Source of the DNA: Terriglobia bacterium
GTDB taxonomy: Bacteria > Acidobacteriota > Terriglobia > Acidiferrales > UBA7541
Reading direction: 5' to 3'
DNA length: 64,000 nucleotides
Assembly: GCA_023512135.1 (NCBI GenBank)
Contig: JAIMAG010000003.1
Span: 147,362-211,361, forward strand
In this document: positions 1 through 10,547 of the stretch, piece after piece
Layout of the letters: each line of letters starts with the position of its first letter
Position numbering within the stretch: the first letter of the stretch is position 1
The notes under the pieces: generated by a model
Told to the model about the DNA's origin: nothing
Databases searched by the model: none
What the model saw: the letters and a program-made list of their open reading frames with translations, nothing else
Made by a program: the position numbers and the translations under genes

Positions 1-262
1 CATAGCCGACGCGCCGCAGGTACGCCACCAGCTCGTCGGGGGTGAGCGGCTGGCCCACGACAATTTTCCGCGGCGCGGTGAAAACGCTCGAGCTGTTCTG
101 GTAGATGCGGCCGTGGGCCAGCCGCTGCTCGATCATTTCTGCGTAGCGGATGTAGTAGTAGGTGAAGACACTGGCGCCCACCAGCAGCGCCAGCACGACA
201 CTGCCCAGTAGGGCCAGTCCGAAGCGCGAGCCCCAGAATCCGCGATGAACTTTGATCCGCAC
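1..262 (-). CDS. PBP1A-type bifunctional peptidoglycan synthase, N-terminal part
   Basis: Partial gene running off the window start; about 87 codons are visible. It begins at a GTG (260-262) preceded by an in-frame stop, so no longer in-frame start is available. A short basic N-terminus (MRIKVHRGFWGSRFG) is followed by one membrane helix rich in Leu, Val and Gly. A juxtamembrane stretch then contains YQNSSSVFTAPRKIVVGQ and LTPDELVAYLRRVGY. This pattern is typical of the region before the GT51 transglycosylase domain in class A penicillin-binding proteins. Such enzymes polymerise lipid II and cross-link the chains from the outer face of the inner membrane. The catalytic domains lie outside the window, so the call rests on the N-terminus alone. 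Confidence 0.7.
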   Translation of the reverse strand, partial: MRIKVHRGFWGSRFGLALLGSVVLALLVGASVFTYYYIRYAEMIEQRLAHGRIYQNSSSVFTAPRKIVVGQPLTPDELVAYLRRVGY

Positions 263-475
263 GTCGGTTCACAGGGTGAGGCACCAGCGAACTCACCGCT
301 CCGCTGCCGCGACCTGCTTCCCTGCCTCGGCTCCCCATCATACTGACACAGATGAGGGCCTGGCGGGTTGCCGAAAAATGATTCTCCGTGGGCCGGGCAA
401 AACGTCCCGGGGGGTACGCCGGGGTGCCCGCGCGTCGGCGCGGGCGACTGGCTGCCCCTGCGAAACGACAGCCGG

Positions 476-841
476 CTAGATGCTGCGGTTGTTCGCCGTG
501 GGCTGGAAATTCAACGTGAGCTGGTAGCCGAGCAGATCCACCACAACGGTGTAGCGAACCGTGATGGTCACATTGCCGCGTGCGGTGGTGACCTGGATGC
601 TCTCCCGCGTGGCGGGGATCTCCAGCTCCTGAATTTTCTCCCAGACGTTCTGCCGAATTTCTTCCGGCGTGCGCCGGTTCACGGCGGCGAACCGGGCCTC
701 GGTTTTCATGTAATCTTCGAGCTCGTAGTTGTTCACGTAGTGGGGAACGATCTGAATGCACCCATAGACGAACGCGGCCAGCAGGAGCAGCCAGAACACG
801 GCCTTCCACAAGCCGCGTCCACTTTCTTTTCTGCGGCCCAT
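476..841 (-). CDS. Small membrane-anchored hypothetical protein
   Basis: 121 aa. A basic N-terminus (MGRRKESGRG) precedes one hydrophobic helix at about residues 12-30, giving a single-pass membrane protein. The remaining 90 residues look periplasmic: a charged helix with the segment NNYELEDYMKTEARFA, then beta-type sequence ending at NNRSI. A GAGGG Shine-Dalgarno lies about 5 nt before the ATG. The fold outline resembles the small DUF4845-type membrane proteins, but I cannot confirm the family. It lies just downstream of proS on the same strand with a 42-nt gap, so co-transcription is likely. Function unknown. Confidence 0.6.
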   Translation of the reverse strand: MGRRKESGRGLWKAVFWLLLLAAFVYGCIQIVPHYVNNYELEDYMKTEARFAAVNRRTPEEIRQNVWEKIQELEIPATRESIQVTTARGNVTITVRYTVVVDLLGYQLTLNFQPTANNRSI

Positions 842-883
842 TGCTACCCTCGCTCTGACTCCATTCCGGTGCAGGGGCTGAGC

Positions 884-2578
884 TTAGCCGAGCAGTTTGC
901 GGAGCTCTGGCACCACCTGGCTGATGCTAGCATCGCGGCTGGAGCGTGTCGAGCGGGTCAGCAATTCAACGTTCCCATCCTGCACCTTCCGGCCGACGGT
1001 GATCCGGTAGGGGATGCCGATCAGGTCGGCGTCTTTGAACTTGACTCCGGGGCGCTCATCGCGGTCGTCGTAGAGCACTTCGATGCCCGCGGCCTGCAGC
1101 TCGGCGTAGAGCCGCTCGGCCACTTCCCGGATCGGGGTTTCGTTCAGGTTCGTCGGAGTAAGCAGCACCTGGAAGGGGGCGATGGAAACCGGCAGGAACA
1201 TGCCATCGGCATCGTGGTTCTGCTCGATGGCCGCCGTCAGAATGCGTTCCACACCGATGCCGTAGGAGCCCATGATCAGCGTGACTTCGCGGCCCTGCGC
1301 ATCCAGCACGCGCGCGCCCAGCGCCTCGGCATACCGCCGACCGAGTTTGAAGATGTGGCCGATCTCGATGGCCTTGGAAACGATCAGCTCCCCCTCGCAG
1401 GCCGGACAGCCTTCACCGGTGCGCACGGTGCGCAAATCGGCATACTCGGCCTGGAAATCGCGATCCGGGGTGACGTTGCGGAGATGGCGATCGTCCTGGT
1501 TGGCGCCGGTGATCAGGTTCCGTCGGCCTCGCAAGGCTTCGTCGGCCAGCAGCCGCACGCCCCGCACGCCAACCGGACCGATGAAGCCGGCCTGCGCTCC
1601 CAGCTGCTGGCGAATTTCGTCGGGATGTGCTGGACGGAACGGCCTGCCGCCGAGCGCATCGGCGAACTTCGTCTCGTTCAGTTCATGGTCGCCGCGCAGC
1701 AGGGCCAGCACCAACTGACCTTCGACCACATACGCCAGCGTCTTGATGAAGTAGGCCGCACCGATGCCGGTGAAGCGCATCAGTTCTTCGATGGTGCGCA
1801 CGCCGGGCGTATCGAACGGCTCCGGGCTGCGGTCGTCCGCAGCGTCGGGCACCGGCGCGGGGCGGGAACGCGCTTTTTCCAGGTTCGCGGCATAGCCGCA
1901 CCGGGAGCAGGTGGCCACCTGGTCTTCTCCGGCTTCGCTGAGCACCATGAATTCGTGCGATTGCGAACCGCCCATGGCGCCGGAGTGGGCTTCGACGATG
2001 ACGTACTTCAACCCGCAGCGATCGAAGATTCGACAGTAGGCGCGGTGATGCTTCATGTAGCTTTCATGCAGACCGGCTTCGTCCAGGTCAAACGAATAGG
2101 AGTCTTTCATGAGGAACTGGCGCAGGCGCATCAGGCCGCTCTTGGGGCGGGCTTCGTCACGGAACTTGGTCTGGATCTGATACCAGATCTGGGGCAATTG
2201 CTTGTAGCTGCGCAGCTCGCCCCGGGCAATTTCGGTCATGACCTCTTCGTGCGTGGGTGCCAGGCAAACGTCGCGACCGGAATGATCTTTGAATTCGAAG
2301 ATGATGTCCGCCATCTGCTGCCAGCGGCCGGTCTGCTGCCAGAGCTCTCCCGGGTTCAGTGCGGGCAGAAAGAATTCCTGCGCGCCGATGGCGTTCATCT
2401 CTTCACGGATGATCTGCTGGATTTTCAGCGCGCTGCGCTGACCGAGGTAAAGATAAGAATAGATGCCCGCGGCGAGCTGACGGATGTAGCCCGCGCGGAG
2501 CAACAGGCGATGGCTGGCGACTTCGGCATCGGCCGGGTCTTCGCGCAGGGTAGGAATAAACAGTTGCGACCAGCGCAT
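884..2578 (-). CDS. proS: Prolyl-tRNA synthetase (bacterial type)
   Basis: 564 aa, the usual length of bacterial ProRS with an insertion domain. Charges tRNA-Pro with proline in the cytosol. The N-terminal class II catalytic core shows [16 protein letters not shown] near residues 28-43 and the motif 2 region [20 protein letters not shown] near 137-156. A YbaK-like editing domain (INS) follows at about 225-390, with [20 protein letters not shown]. Motif 3 is [20 protein letters not shown] near 440-460. The C-terminal anticodon-binding domain contains [19 protein letters not shown]. The gene is divergent from rpiB. No unusual residue was seen. Confidence 0.97.
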   Translation of the reverse strand: MRWSQLFIPTLREDPADAEVASHRLLLRAGYIRQLAAGIYSYLYLGQRSALKIQQIIREEMNAIGAQEFFLPALNPGELWQQTGRWQQMADIIFEFKDHSGRDVCLAPTHEEVMTEIARGELRSYKQLPQIWYQIQTKFRDEARPKSGLMRLRQFLMKDSYSFDLDEAGLHESYMKHHRAYCRIFDRCGLKYVIVEAHSGAMGGSQSHEFMVLSEAGEDQVATCSRCGYAANLEKARSRPAPVPDAADDRSPEPFDTPGVRTIEELMRFTGIGAAYFIKTLAYVVEGQLVLALLRGDHELNETKFADALGGRPFRPAHPDEIRQQLGAQAGFIGPVGVRGVRLLADEALRGRRNLITGANQDDRHLRNVTPDRDFQAEYADLRTVRTGEGCPACEGELIVSKAIEIGHIFKLGRRYAEALGARVLDAQGREVTLIMGSYGIGVERILTAAIEQNHDADGMFLPVSIAPFQVLLTPTNLNETPIREVAERLYAELQAAGIEVLYDDRDERPGVKFKDADLIGIPYRITVGRKVQDGNVELLTRSTRSSRDASISQVVPELRKLLG

Positions 2579-2683
2579 CGGAAACTCGCCACCGGCAGGG
2601 ACGCTGCCTGAAACGTGAGGCAGAACGCGCGTAAACGAAGCAGACTAGCGAAAGGCCCCTGCCCTGTCAATGGCGCTGCGGCG

Positions 2684-2713
2684 TTGAAAAACCCCGGACA
2701 ACTCCGCTAGAAT
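2684..2713 (+). promoter_or_regulatory. Promoter of the rpiB-glyA operon
   Basis: TTGAAA at 2684-2689 and TAGAAT at 2708-2713, 18 bp apart, end 15 nt before the rpiB ATG. This is close to a sigma-70 consensus. The implied leader is only about 8 nt. It lies in the divergent gap between proS and rpiB. Confidence 0.6.
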
Positions 2714-2728
2714 CGCAGGTGAGCACAC

Positions 2729-3231
2729 ATGCCCGACCCCACACAGAAGCCCCGCATCGCCATCGGCGCCGATCACGCCGGATTTCATCTGAAAGAAGCG
2801 GTGAAGCGGTTCCTGCGCGAGCAGGGCTATGAGGTCCAGGATGTGGGCACCGATTCGGAAGCTTCGGTGGATTATCCGGACTTTGCCCGGCTGGTGGCGG
2901 AAAAGGTGGCCCGCGGCGAAGCCGACCTGGGTCTGCTGGCCTGCGGCACCGGCATTGGCATGGCCATGACCGCGAACAAAGTGCCCGGCATTCGCGCTGC
3001 GGTGGCACACGATGCCTTCACCGCACGCCTGGCGCGCCAGCATAACAACGCCAATGTGCTCGCCTTGGGTGGCCGCGTCCTGGATGAGCCGACAGCGCTC
3101 GCCATCGTTCGCGAATTTCTGAATGCCCAGTTCGAAGGCGGGCGCCACCAGCGCCGCCTGGAAAAAATCGCGGCTCTGGAAAACACCCTGCAGGAAACGG
3201 AGCAGGCCGCTCGCAGCGGCAATCACGGAGC

Positions 3232-3235
<4 letters not shown>
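2729..3235 (+). CDS. rpiB: Ribose-5-phosphate isomerase B
   Basis: 168 aa, slightly longer than the usual 145-150 because of a charged C-terminal tail. Interconverts ribose 5-phosphate and ribulose 5-phosphate in the pentose phosphate pathway. The family signature is clear: phosphate/ring-opening residues in [10 protein letters not shown] (13-22), the catalytic Cys72 in [11 protein letters not shown], and [21 protein letters not shown] (from about 94). The stop overlaps the glyA start by 4 nt (ATGA), so the two genes are translationally coupled. Together they link pentose supply and one-carbon metabolism. Confidence 0.96.
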
Positions 3236-4560
<1,325 letters not shown>

Positions 4561-4582
4561 CCGGCAGACCGGGGACGGCACG

Positions 4583-5740
4583 ATGCGCATTGCGATCGAC
4601 ATCCGCCGCGCCGGTGATTTCGGGATCGGCACCTACCTGCGCAACGTCATCAACCATCTGGCCCGCCAGGACCGCACCAACGAATACCTGTTGATCGGCC
4701 GCCCCGAACACCTAGCGGAGTTCGATCCGCTGCCAGCCACCTTCCAGTTGATCGACTACCGCTATTCGCCGGCCAGCTTGCACACGCACTTCCACTTGCC
4801 GCTGGTCCTGCAGGAACAGCGCGCCGATCTGCTGCACATGCCCTGGTTCTATGCACCGGTCTGGGTGCCCTGCCCGATGGTGATCACCGTGCACGACCTG
4901 ACCGATTTGCTGACGCTTCCCGACGGCACACGTCTGATCCAGACGGGGCGGCTGTTCTTCGCGCGGCGGGCCCTGGAGAAAGCGCGTCGCATCATGACGG
5001 TTTCTCAGGCCGGGCGGCGAGAGCTGGCGCGCGTGTTCGGCATCGCCGAGACCAAGATCGAGGTGATCTACAACGCGCTGGACGAGCGACTGGTGCGCGA
5101 GCCGTTCCCCGCCGATGCCGACCGCATTCTGGAACGCCACGCCGTGCACTTCCCTTTTCTGCTCTATGCGGGCAACATCAAGCCGCACAAAAATCTGGTG
5201 CGGCTGATCGAGGCCTTTGCGGTGGTCAAGGCCGAGCTCGGCAACCATCCGGAACTGCACCAGCTCAAGCTGCTCGTCATCGGCGACGAACTGGCCAAAC
5301 ATCCCGACCTGCGCCGCGCGGTGGTGCGCAGCCGTGTCCGCGAAGATGTGCGTTTCATGGGCTTCGTGCCGTACCAGACTCTGCGCGTTTTCTACGCCCG
5401 CGCGCGCGCCTTCGTTTTTCCCTCGCTCTACGAGGGCTTCGGCCTGCCGCCGCTGGAAGCCATGGCGCACGGCACGCCGGTGGTCACCTCCAACATTTCC
5501 TCGCTGCCGGAGGTAGTGGGCGATGCCGCGGTGCTGGTGAATCCGGAAAACGTATTCGACATTGTTCGCGGCATCCGCCTGGTGCTGACCGATGCCCGGT
5601 TGCGGGAAGAGCTGATCCGGCGCGGCTACCAGCAGGTGCAGCGGTATTCCTGGGAGCGCTCGACGGAACGAATCCGCGCCGTCTACCAGGCTGCGCTGGG
5701 CGGCAGCGCGGAGGCACCGCCGGCGGCGGCCGCATCGTGA
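4583..5740 (+). CDS. GT4-family (GT-B) glycosyltransferase
   Basis: 385 aa. The start was placed at ATG 4583 (MRIAIDIRRAGDFGIGTYLR), which follows a GGGGACGG Shine-Dalgarno and opens the first Rossmann domain. A longer reading from 4493 would run inside glyA. The C-terminal Rossmann domain shows YAGNIKPHKNLVRLIEAF. It also carries the retaining-enzyme EX7E-type donor motif within FPSLYEGFGLPPLEAMAHGT, followed by SLPEVVGDAAVLVNP. The donor is probably a nucleotide-activated hexose such as GDP-mannose or UDP-glucose; the acceptor is unknown. No polysaccharide cluster surrounds it. The gene ends 5 bp from the convergent JAMM protease gene. Confidence 0.9.
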   Translation: MRIAIDIRRAGDFGIGTYLRNVINHLARQDRTNEYLLIGRPEHLAEFDPLPATFQLIDYRYSPASLHTHFHLPLVLQEQRADLLHMPWFYAPVWVPCPMVITVHDLTDLLTLPDGTRLIQTGRLFFARRALEKARRIMTVSQAGRRELARVFGIAETKIEVIYNALDERLVREPFPADADRILERHAVHFPFLLYAGNIKPHKNLVRLIEAFAVVKAELGNHPELHQLKLLVIGDELAKHPDLRRAVVRSRVREDVRFMGFVPYQTLRVFYARARAFVFPSLYEGFGLPPLEAMAHGTPVVTSNISSLPEVVGDAAVLVNPENVFDIVRGIRLVLTDARLREELIRRGYQQVQRYSWERSTERIRAVYQAALGGSAEAPPAAAAS

Positions 5741-5745
5741 GCCGC

Positions 5746-6153
5746 CTACACGGCTGCGATGCTCAGCTCCTGCACCTGCCCGTCGCGGATGCGGAAGGCG
5801 CGCACGGGCCGGGCTGCTTCGGGCGCCGGGGAAAGAATGAAATAAGCGGCGTCGGGATAGTAGGCGCGCTCGATGTCCAGCGCCGAGGGAAAATTCTCTC
5901 CCGAGGGATGGGAGTGATAGATGCCGAGCAGCTCGAGGCCTTCCGCGCGTATCTGGCGAAACAGGCGAAACAGCTCCTCGGGGGCAATCTCGTAGCGCGT
6001 GGCGCTGGCCAGCGCATTCTCGGCCGGATAGAGCGCGGTGATCACGCCGTCGCGGCCCGCCAGCAACCCGCAGCATTCCACCGCCGGATGGCGCTGTGCT
6101 TCGGCCTGCAACCGCTCCAGAATCTCGCGCCGGATGCGGACGGTATTCTCCAC
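5746..6153 (-). CDS. JAMM/MPN+ metalloprotease (Mec/RadC-like M67 family)
   Basis: 135 aa from a GTG at 6153, preceded by AAGGAG with tight (2-nt) spacing. Upstream codons of the same frame lack the domain. The complete JAMM zinc site is present: Glu26 (VECCGLLAG), His80 and His82 in GIYHSHPSG, Ser90 and Asp93 in FPSALD. The family removes ubiquitin-like tags, or cleaves the CysO-cysteine adduct in cysteine synthesis. The small size matches bacterial Mec-type enzymes. No ThiS/MoaD/CysO-like partner gene lies nearby, so its substrate is unknown. Confidence 0.85.
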   Translation of the reverse strand: MENTVRIRREILERLQAEAQRHPAVECCGLLAGRDGVITALYPAENALASATRYEIAPEELFRLFRQIRAEGLELLGIYHSHPSGENFPSALDIERAYYPDAAYFILSPAPEAARPVRAFRIRDGQVQELSIAAV

Positions 6154-6274
6154 GGCTCCTTCTATACCGCAGGGACCAGCGGGGACGGGAAAATTTCTTC
6201 GGCTTCCCTGAAACCGCTGTCTCCGGCGATGCGTCGAAATTGCCCGGCGCCGCTTCGGACCGCACATCGCTGAA

Positions 6275-8488
6275 ATGATGCACCGCTGTGCTCCACTCCT
6301 GTACGCCCTGATGGCCTCCGTCCTGCTGGCGGAAGCGACGGCAGGCGATCCCCCACCGCAAGACCTGCTGGCCCCGCGCACGCTGCGCATCGAACGGATT
6401 CCGGCTGCGGTGCGCGTGGACGGCCGGCTCGACGAACCTGTCTGGAGCCAGCTCGCCCCTGCCGAGGGATTCCTGCAGAGCGAACCGGACGAAGGCGCTC
6501 CGGTCAGCGAGCCTACCCGGGCCTACCTGTTCTATGACGACGAATACCTCTACATCGGCTTCCTCTGCTACGATTCCGAACCGGAGAAAATCATCGTCCG
6601 GTACGACGCGCGCGACGCCCGCACCAACTCCGACAGCGTAAATGTCTTCCTGGACCCGTTCGGAGACCGCCGCAACGGCTACTACTTCAGCGTGAACGCG
6701 GCCAACGGCCAGTTCGATGCACTGGTTTCGGCCGATGGCAGTTTCGATTCGACCTGGGACGGCATCTGGTACAGCGGTGTGCACCGGGACGAACAGGGTT
6801 GGTCGGTGGAAATCGCCATCCCTTTCCGCTCGATTCGTTTTCGCACCGGCCAGCCGTGGGGTCTGAACCTGAGCCGCGACATTGCCCGCAAGAACGAAAA
6901 TGCCGCCTGGCAGTTCATCGCCCGTTTCGAAGGCCGTCCGCGACCTTCCCGCGCCGGCTATCTGGAGGGCATCGCCGGGGTGGAGCCCGGCCTGAATCTC
7001 GAACTCATTCCCTATCTGGCCGGCCGGTGGCGCCGCGGGGCCGGCAATCCGCTCGACGACGAAAACCGCTACGAAGGCGGCTTGGACGTGCGCTGGGGCT
7101 TGCTGCCCAATCTGACCGCCAATCTCACGCTGAATCCGGACTTTGCGGAAACCGAAGCGGACGAGATCAACATCTCCATCTCCCGCTTCGAACTGTTCTT
7201 TCCTGAAAAGCGCGCCTTTTTCAACGAAGGCTCGACGTTTTTCACCACGCCGCTGAACCTGTTTTTCACCCGCCGCGTCGGCGCCCGGCTGCCCGACGGG
7301 CGTCCGCAGCGCATCCTGCTGGGCGCAAAACTGACGGGGCGTGTGGGGCCGTGGACGCTCGGCCTGCTCGAATCGCGCACCCTGCGGACGGAATTCACCG
7401 ACCCGAGAACGCGCGAGGTGCGCGTCGCTCCGGCAGCAAATTTTTTTGTGTTGCGCGTGCGGCGCGACATCCTGGCAAACTCCTCGATCGGCTTCCTGAC
7501 GGTGAACCGCGACCAGGCTGCGGGCGACATCGGCTCGACCCAGCGCGCCCATGCCGTGGACCTGAGCATCGTGCGCGGTTCCAGCATCCTGTGGACCACG
7601 CAGGCCGCCTACAATCAAAACCAGACCGCCCCGGAAGGTGGCCTGCAGCGCGCGGCCTTCCGCTCCCACTTCAATTTCGACTCCGATGAACTGGAGTTCC
7701 GGCTGCGCTACAAGTTCGTCGGGCGCGCCTTCGACGTGAGCGCGATCGGATTCGAGCCGGAAACCGACCGGCACCAGACCCACGCGGCCGTCGAATGGAA
7801 ACCGTTTCTCGACCGGGGCGGCATCCGCCAGATCTTCCTGGAACTGTCTCACGACGGCAACCGCAACACCGCCGGCGCCGTCGAAGACGACAGCCACGGC
7901 GCCGAACTCGGCTTCGAGTTCCAGAATTTCTGGTTCGCGGAGGTCAGCTACGAGTACGAGCGCGTCCGTTTCTTCGAATTCACAGACGACTTCCGGCGCC
8001 TGCCCGCCACCCGGCTGTACGCCACGCCGAACGTGGGTTTTTTCGTGCGAACGAACGAATCTCGTCCGGTGCTGCTGGACTACAGTTTCCAGTGGCGCCG
8101 CATCGTACAATTTCGCGAAAACTTTGCCGGTCGCGCGCAGGAACACAATCTGGCGCTGACGGCGCGATTGCTGCGGCGCATCAAGCTGCAGGCCAGCGGA
8201 CGGTTGGTGCGCGAATTTCTCGACGATGGCACTCCGTTTCAGGTGCGGCGCCTGTTCCTGACACGCTTGAACTATCAGTTTACGCCCCGGCTGCGGTACC
8301 GCATTCTCGCTCAGGTGGCCAACGACCGCCGCGGACAGGAATTCAACATCAATTCGGTGATCGTCTACGATTTCACCGCGCGGTCGAACTTCGTGCTGGG
8401 CTACAACTATCAGCGCCGCTCACCCGGCACACCGGCGGATCTGGGCAACGAATTCTTCCTGAAGTTTTCCTACCTGTTCCAGTTCTGA
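6275..8488 (+). CDS. DUF5916 outer-membrane barrel protein with CBM9-like domain
   Basis: 737 aa. A signal peptide spans about residues 1-23. A CBM9-like domain follows at about 35-215, recognisable from IPAAVRVDGRLDEPVWSQL, YLFYDDEYLYIGFLCYDSEP and RTNSDSVNVFLDPFGDRRNG. The rest is repetitive beta-strand sequence with alternating aromatic residues, ending in SYLFQF; a terminal Phe is the usual outer-membrane barrel signal. DUF5916 proteins are common in Acidobacteriota and Bacteroidota, and their role (carbohydrate or peptide handling at the surface) is not settled. Two adjacent ATGs (6275, 6278) could serve as start. The gene is monocistronic as far as can be seen. Confidence 0.85.
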   Translation: MMHRCAPLLYALMASVLLAEATAGDPPPQDLLAPRTLRIERIPAAVRVDGRLDEPVWSQLAPAEGFLQSEPDEGAPVSEPTRAYLFYDDEYLYIGFLCYDSEPEKIIVRYDARDARTNSDSVNVFLDPFGDRRNGYYFSVNAANGQFDALVSADGSFDSTWDGIWYSGVHRDEQGWSVEIAIPFRSIRFRTGQPWGLNLSRDIARKNENAAWQFIARFEGRPRPSRAGYLEGIAGVEPGLNLELIPYLAGRWRRGAGNPLDDENRYEGGLDVRWGLLPNLTANLTLNPDFAETEADEINISISRFELFFPEKRAFFNEGSTFFTTPLNLFFTRRVGARLPDGRPQRILLGAKLTGRVGPWTLGLLESRTLRTEFTDPRTREVRVAPAANFFVLRVRRDILANSSIGFLTVNRDQAAGDIGSTQRAHAVDLSIVRGSSILWTTQAAYNQNQTAPEGGLQRAAFRSHFNFDSDELEFRLRYKFVGRAFDVSAIGFEPETDRHQTHAAVEWKPFLDRGGIRQIFLELSHDGNRNTAGAVEDDSHGAELGFEFQNFWFAEVSYEYERVRFFEFTDDFRRLPATRLYATPNVGFFVRTNESRPVLLDYSFQWRRIVQFRENFAGRAQEHNLALTARLLRRIKLQASGRLVREFLDDGTPFQVRRLFLTRLNYQFTPRLRYRILAQVANDRRGQEFNINSVIVYDFTARSNFVLGYNYQRRSPGTPADLGNEFFLKFSYLFQF

Positions 8489-8544
8489 CGTCGGTCCTGC
8501 TCGTTTCCCGTACCGGGGAAAGGCTGCGGGGGTAGAATGGTGGC

Positions 8545-9054
8545 ATGATCAAACGGCACAAGTCGCTCTATCCGCTCAGCCATCATCACCATCACGCGCT
8601 GGTGCGCGCGCTGGAAATCCGTCGCGCTGCCGAACAGCCCGAGCCGGAACGCACAGCGGCGCTGCATCGGGCCGGCCGGGCGCTGGTCGAGTTCTGGAAG
8701 CACAACGGCAGCGTCCACTTCCGCGAAGAGGAAGAAGTGCTGCTGCCCGCCTGCGCCCGTCATGTGAACATCGCGGAGGAGCCGGCCTTCGTCCGCATGC
8801 TGGCCGAGCACGCCGCCATCCGCGCCGGCTTGCAGGACCTGGAACAGGCCCTCGCTGATCATCAGCCGGCGCAGGAGCTGATCATCGAGCTGGGCCGGAT
8901 GCTGCACGACCACGTCCGGCTGGAAGAAGAGCAGGTCTTCCCTCGCGCAGAAGCCCTGCTCGGCGAAGCGGGTCTGCAGGCGATTGCGCCGCGGTTGACA
9001 CAGCTACACCCGAAAGCCTGCGAAGCCAACCCGGCGGAGCACCGCGAGAACTAG
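8545..9054 (+). CDS. Hemerythrin-like (HHE) domain protein
   Basis: 169 aa, all-helical. Diiron ligands of the HHE type are visible: a His-rich start (LSHHHHHALVRALE, 11-24), HFREEEEVLLP (58-68), EHAAIRAGL (92-100) and HDHVRLEEEQVFPRAE (122-137). These proteins bind O2 or NO, or act in iron handling and stress sensing in the cytosol. A TAGAAT hexamer at 8533-8538 ends only 6 nt before the ATG, so the mRNA may be leaderless. A GC-rich perfect stem-loop follows the stop. Confidence 0.88.
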   Translation: MIKRHKSLYPLSHHHHHALVRALEIRRAAEQPEPERTAALHRAGRALVEFWKHNGSVHFREEEEVLLPACARHVNIAEEPAFVRMLAEHAAIRAGLQDLEQALADHQPAQELIIELGRMLHDHVRLEEEQVFPRAEALLGEAGLQAIAPRLTQLHPKACEANPAEHREN

Positions 9055-9056
9055 CC

Positions 9057-9075
9057 TGCCGCGCAGGGCGCGGCA
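9057..9075. terminator. GC-rich stem-loop after the hemerythrin gene
   Basis: Perfect 8-bp inverted repeat TGCCGCGC / GCGCGGCA around a 3-nt AGG loop, starting 2 nt after the stop codon. No T-run follows on the plus strand, so it is at best a weak or Rho-assisted terminator or an mRNA 3'-end stabiliser. Confidence 0.4.
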
Positions 9076-9261
9076 ACCGGAGCAGACGGCTGCGCGGGAT
9101 AACGACACGACTGTGCGTTATTCCGCCTGCAGTCAGGTTTCGCCCGGCCCGTCCCATGCAAATACCAGTTCTTCAAGGAAATGCGGGCGGCACATGACCA
9201 CTTCGATGGCGCACGAATTGCTTTGACTGCAGGCGGGGTAGAATACACATCTGAGGCAGAC

Positions 9262-10488
9262 ATGCAGAAATCATCCATTCCGCGACTCTCCAGCTCGGCC
9301 GAGGAGCTCATTCATCTGGCGGAAACCTACGGCGCGCACAACTATCACCCGCTACCGGTCGTCATCGAACGCGGCAGCGGGGTGTGGGTGTGGGACGTCG
9401 AGGGCCGCCGATACCTGGACTGCCTTTCCTGCTACTCCGCGCTCAACCAGGGACACTGCCATCCGAGGATTGCCGAGGCGGCGCGGCGGCAAATGGAAAA
9501 AGTCACGCTGACCTCGCGCGCATTTCACAACACCGAGCTGGGCCCGCTGCTGCAGCAGTTGGCGGAACTGTGCGGGATGGAAATGGTGCTGCCGATGAAC
9601 TCCGGCGCCGAAGCGGTGGAAACCGCCATCAAGGCCGCGCGAAAGTGGGGCTACCGGAGCAAAGGCGTGGAAGAAGACCGCGCGGAGATCATCGTTTTCG
9701 AAAACAATTTTCACGGACGAACCGTCACCATCATCAGTTTTTCGACCGAGCCGCAGTACCGGCGCGGCTTCGGCCCGTTCACACCCGGCTTTCGCATCGT
9801 GCCGTACGGCGATGCGGCAGCGGCACGGCGTGCCGTGCACCGCAACACCGTGGCCATCCTGGTCGAACCGATTCAGGGCGAAGCGGGTGTGATTGTGCCG
9901 CCCGAGGGTTTCCTGCGCGAACTGCGCGAGCTCTGTACTGCGGAAAATCTCCTGCTGATCGCCGACGAAATCCAGACTGGATTGGGCCGCACGGGGAAAC
10001 TGTTCGCCTGCGAGCATGAAGGCATACAGCCGGACGTCTATGTGCTGGGCAAGGCGCTGGGCGGCGGATTCTATCCGGTCTCGGCGGTGGTGGCGTCGCG
10101 TGCGGTGCTCGGGGTGTTCGAGCCGGGCGACCACGGCTCGACCTTCGGTGGCAATCCACTGGCCTGTGCCATTGCGCGGGAAGCACTGCGCGTGCTGGTC
10201 GAAGAAAAACTGCCCGAGCGGGCCGCGGAGATGGGCGCCTATTTTCTGGACGGCCTGCGCAAGCTTTCCTCACCGCACGTGAAGGAAATCCGCGGGCGCG
10301 GGCTGCTGATTGGCCTGGAAATCAAGGCCGAGTCCGGCCCAGCCCGACCGTTCTGCGAGCGGCTGATGGAACAGGGCGTGCTCTGCAAGGAAACGCATCA
10401 GCAGGTCATACGACTGGCGCCGCCACTGGTTATCCGCCGCGAAGAAATCGACTGGGCGCTCGAACGCATCGCCCGTGTGCTCGTCTGA
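9262..10488 (+). CDS. rocD: Ornithine aminotransferase (class III PLP)
   Basis: 408 aa from ATG 9262. Converts ornithine and 2-oxoglutarate to glutamate semialdehyde and glutamate. Class III aminotransferase features are [34 protein letters not shown], the [18 protein letters not shown] segment, the PLP-contacting [15 protein letters not shown], and the Schiff-base lysine in [36 protein letters not shown] near the start and the overall length favour RocD over acetylornithine (ArgD) or GABA aminotransferase. Substrate choice is inferred from similarity. An upstream TAGAAT at 9239-9244 may be its -10. The gene is convergent with ftsZ. Confidence 0.85.
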   Translation: MQKSSIPRLSSSAEELIHLAETYGAHNYHPLPVVIERGSGVWVWDVEGRRYLDCLSCYSALNQGHCHPRIAEAARRQMEKVTLTSRAFHNTELGPLLQQLAELCGMEMVLPMNSGAEAVETAIKAARKWGYRSKGVEEDRAEIIVFENNFHGRTVTIISFSTEPQYRRGFGPFTPGFRIVPYGDAAAARRAVHRNTVAILVEPIQGEAGVIVPPEGFLRELRELCTAENLLLIADEIQTGLGRTGKLFACEHEGIQPDVYVLGKALGGGFYPVSAVVASRAVLGVFEPGDHGSTFGGNPLACAIAREALRVLVEEKLPERAAEMGAYFLDGLRKLSSPHVKEIRGRGLLIGLEIKAESGPARPFCERLMEQGVLCKETHQQVIRLAPPLVIRREEIDWALERIARVLV

Positions 10489-10547
10489 GCGCAGCCGTGA
10501 CTTGCTGGTGCAGGCGTCCCGAGCCGCGCATCCCCGGCCCTTGCAGC

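Noticed and set aside
368..2611. 747-codon plus-strand frame opposite proS
   Set aside because: It is the antisense of a clear ProRS gene with all class II motifs; the frame is open because of high GC.
4712..8146. 1144-codon minus-strand frame
   Set aside because: It runs antisense to the GT4 and DUF5916 genes and across the JAMM gene in another frame; no domain is recognisable.
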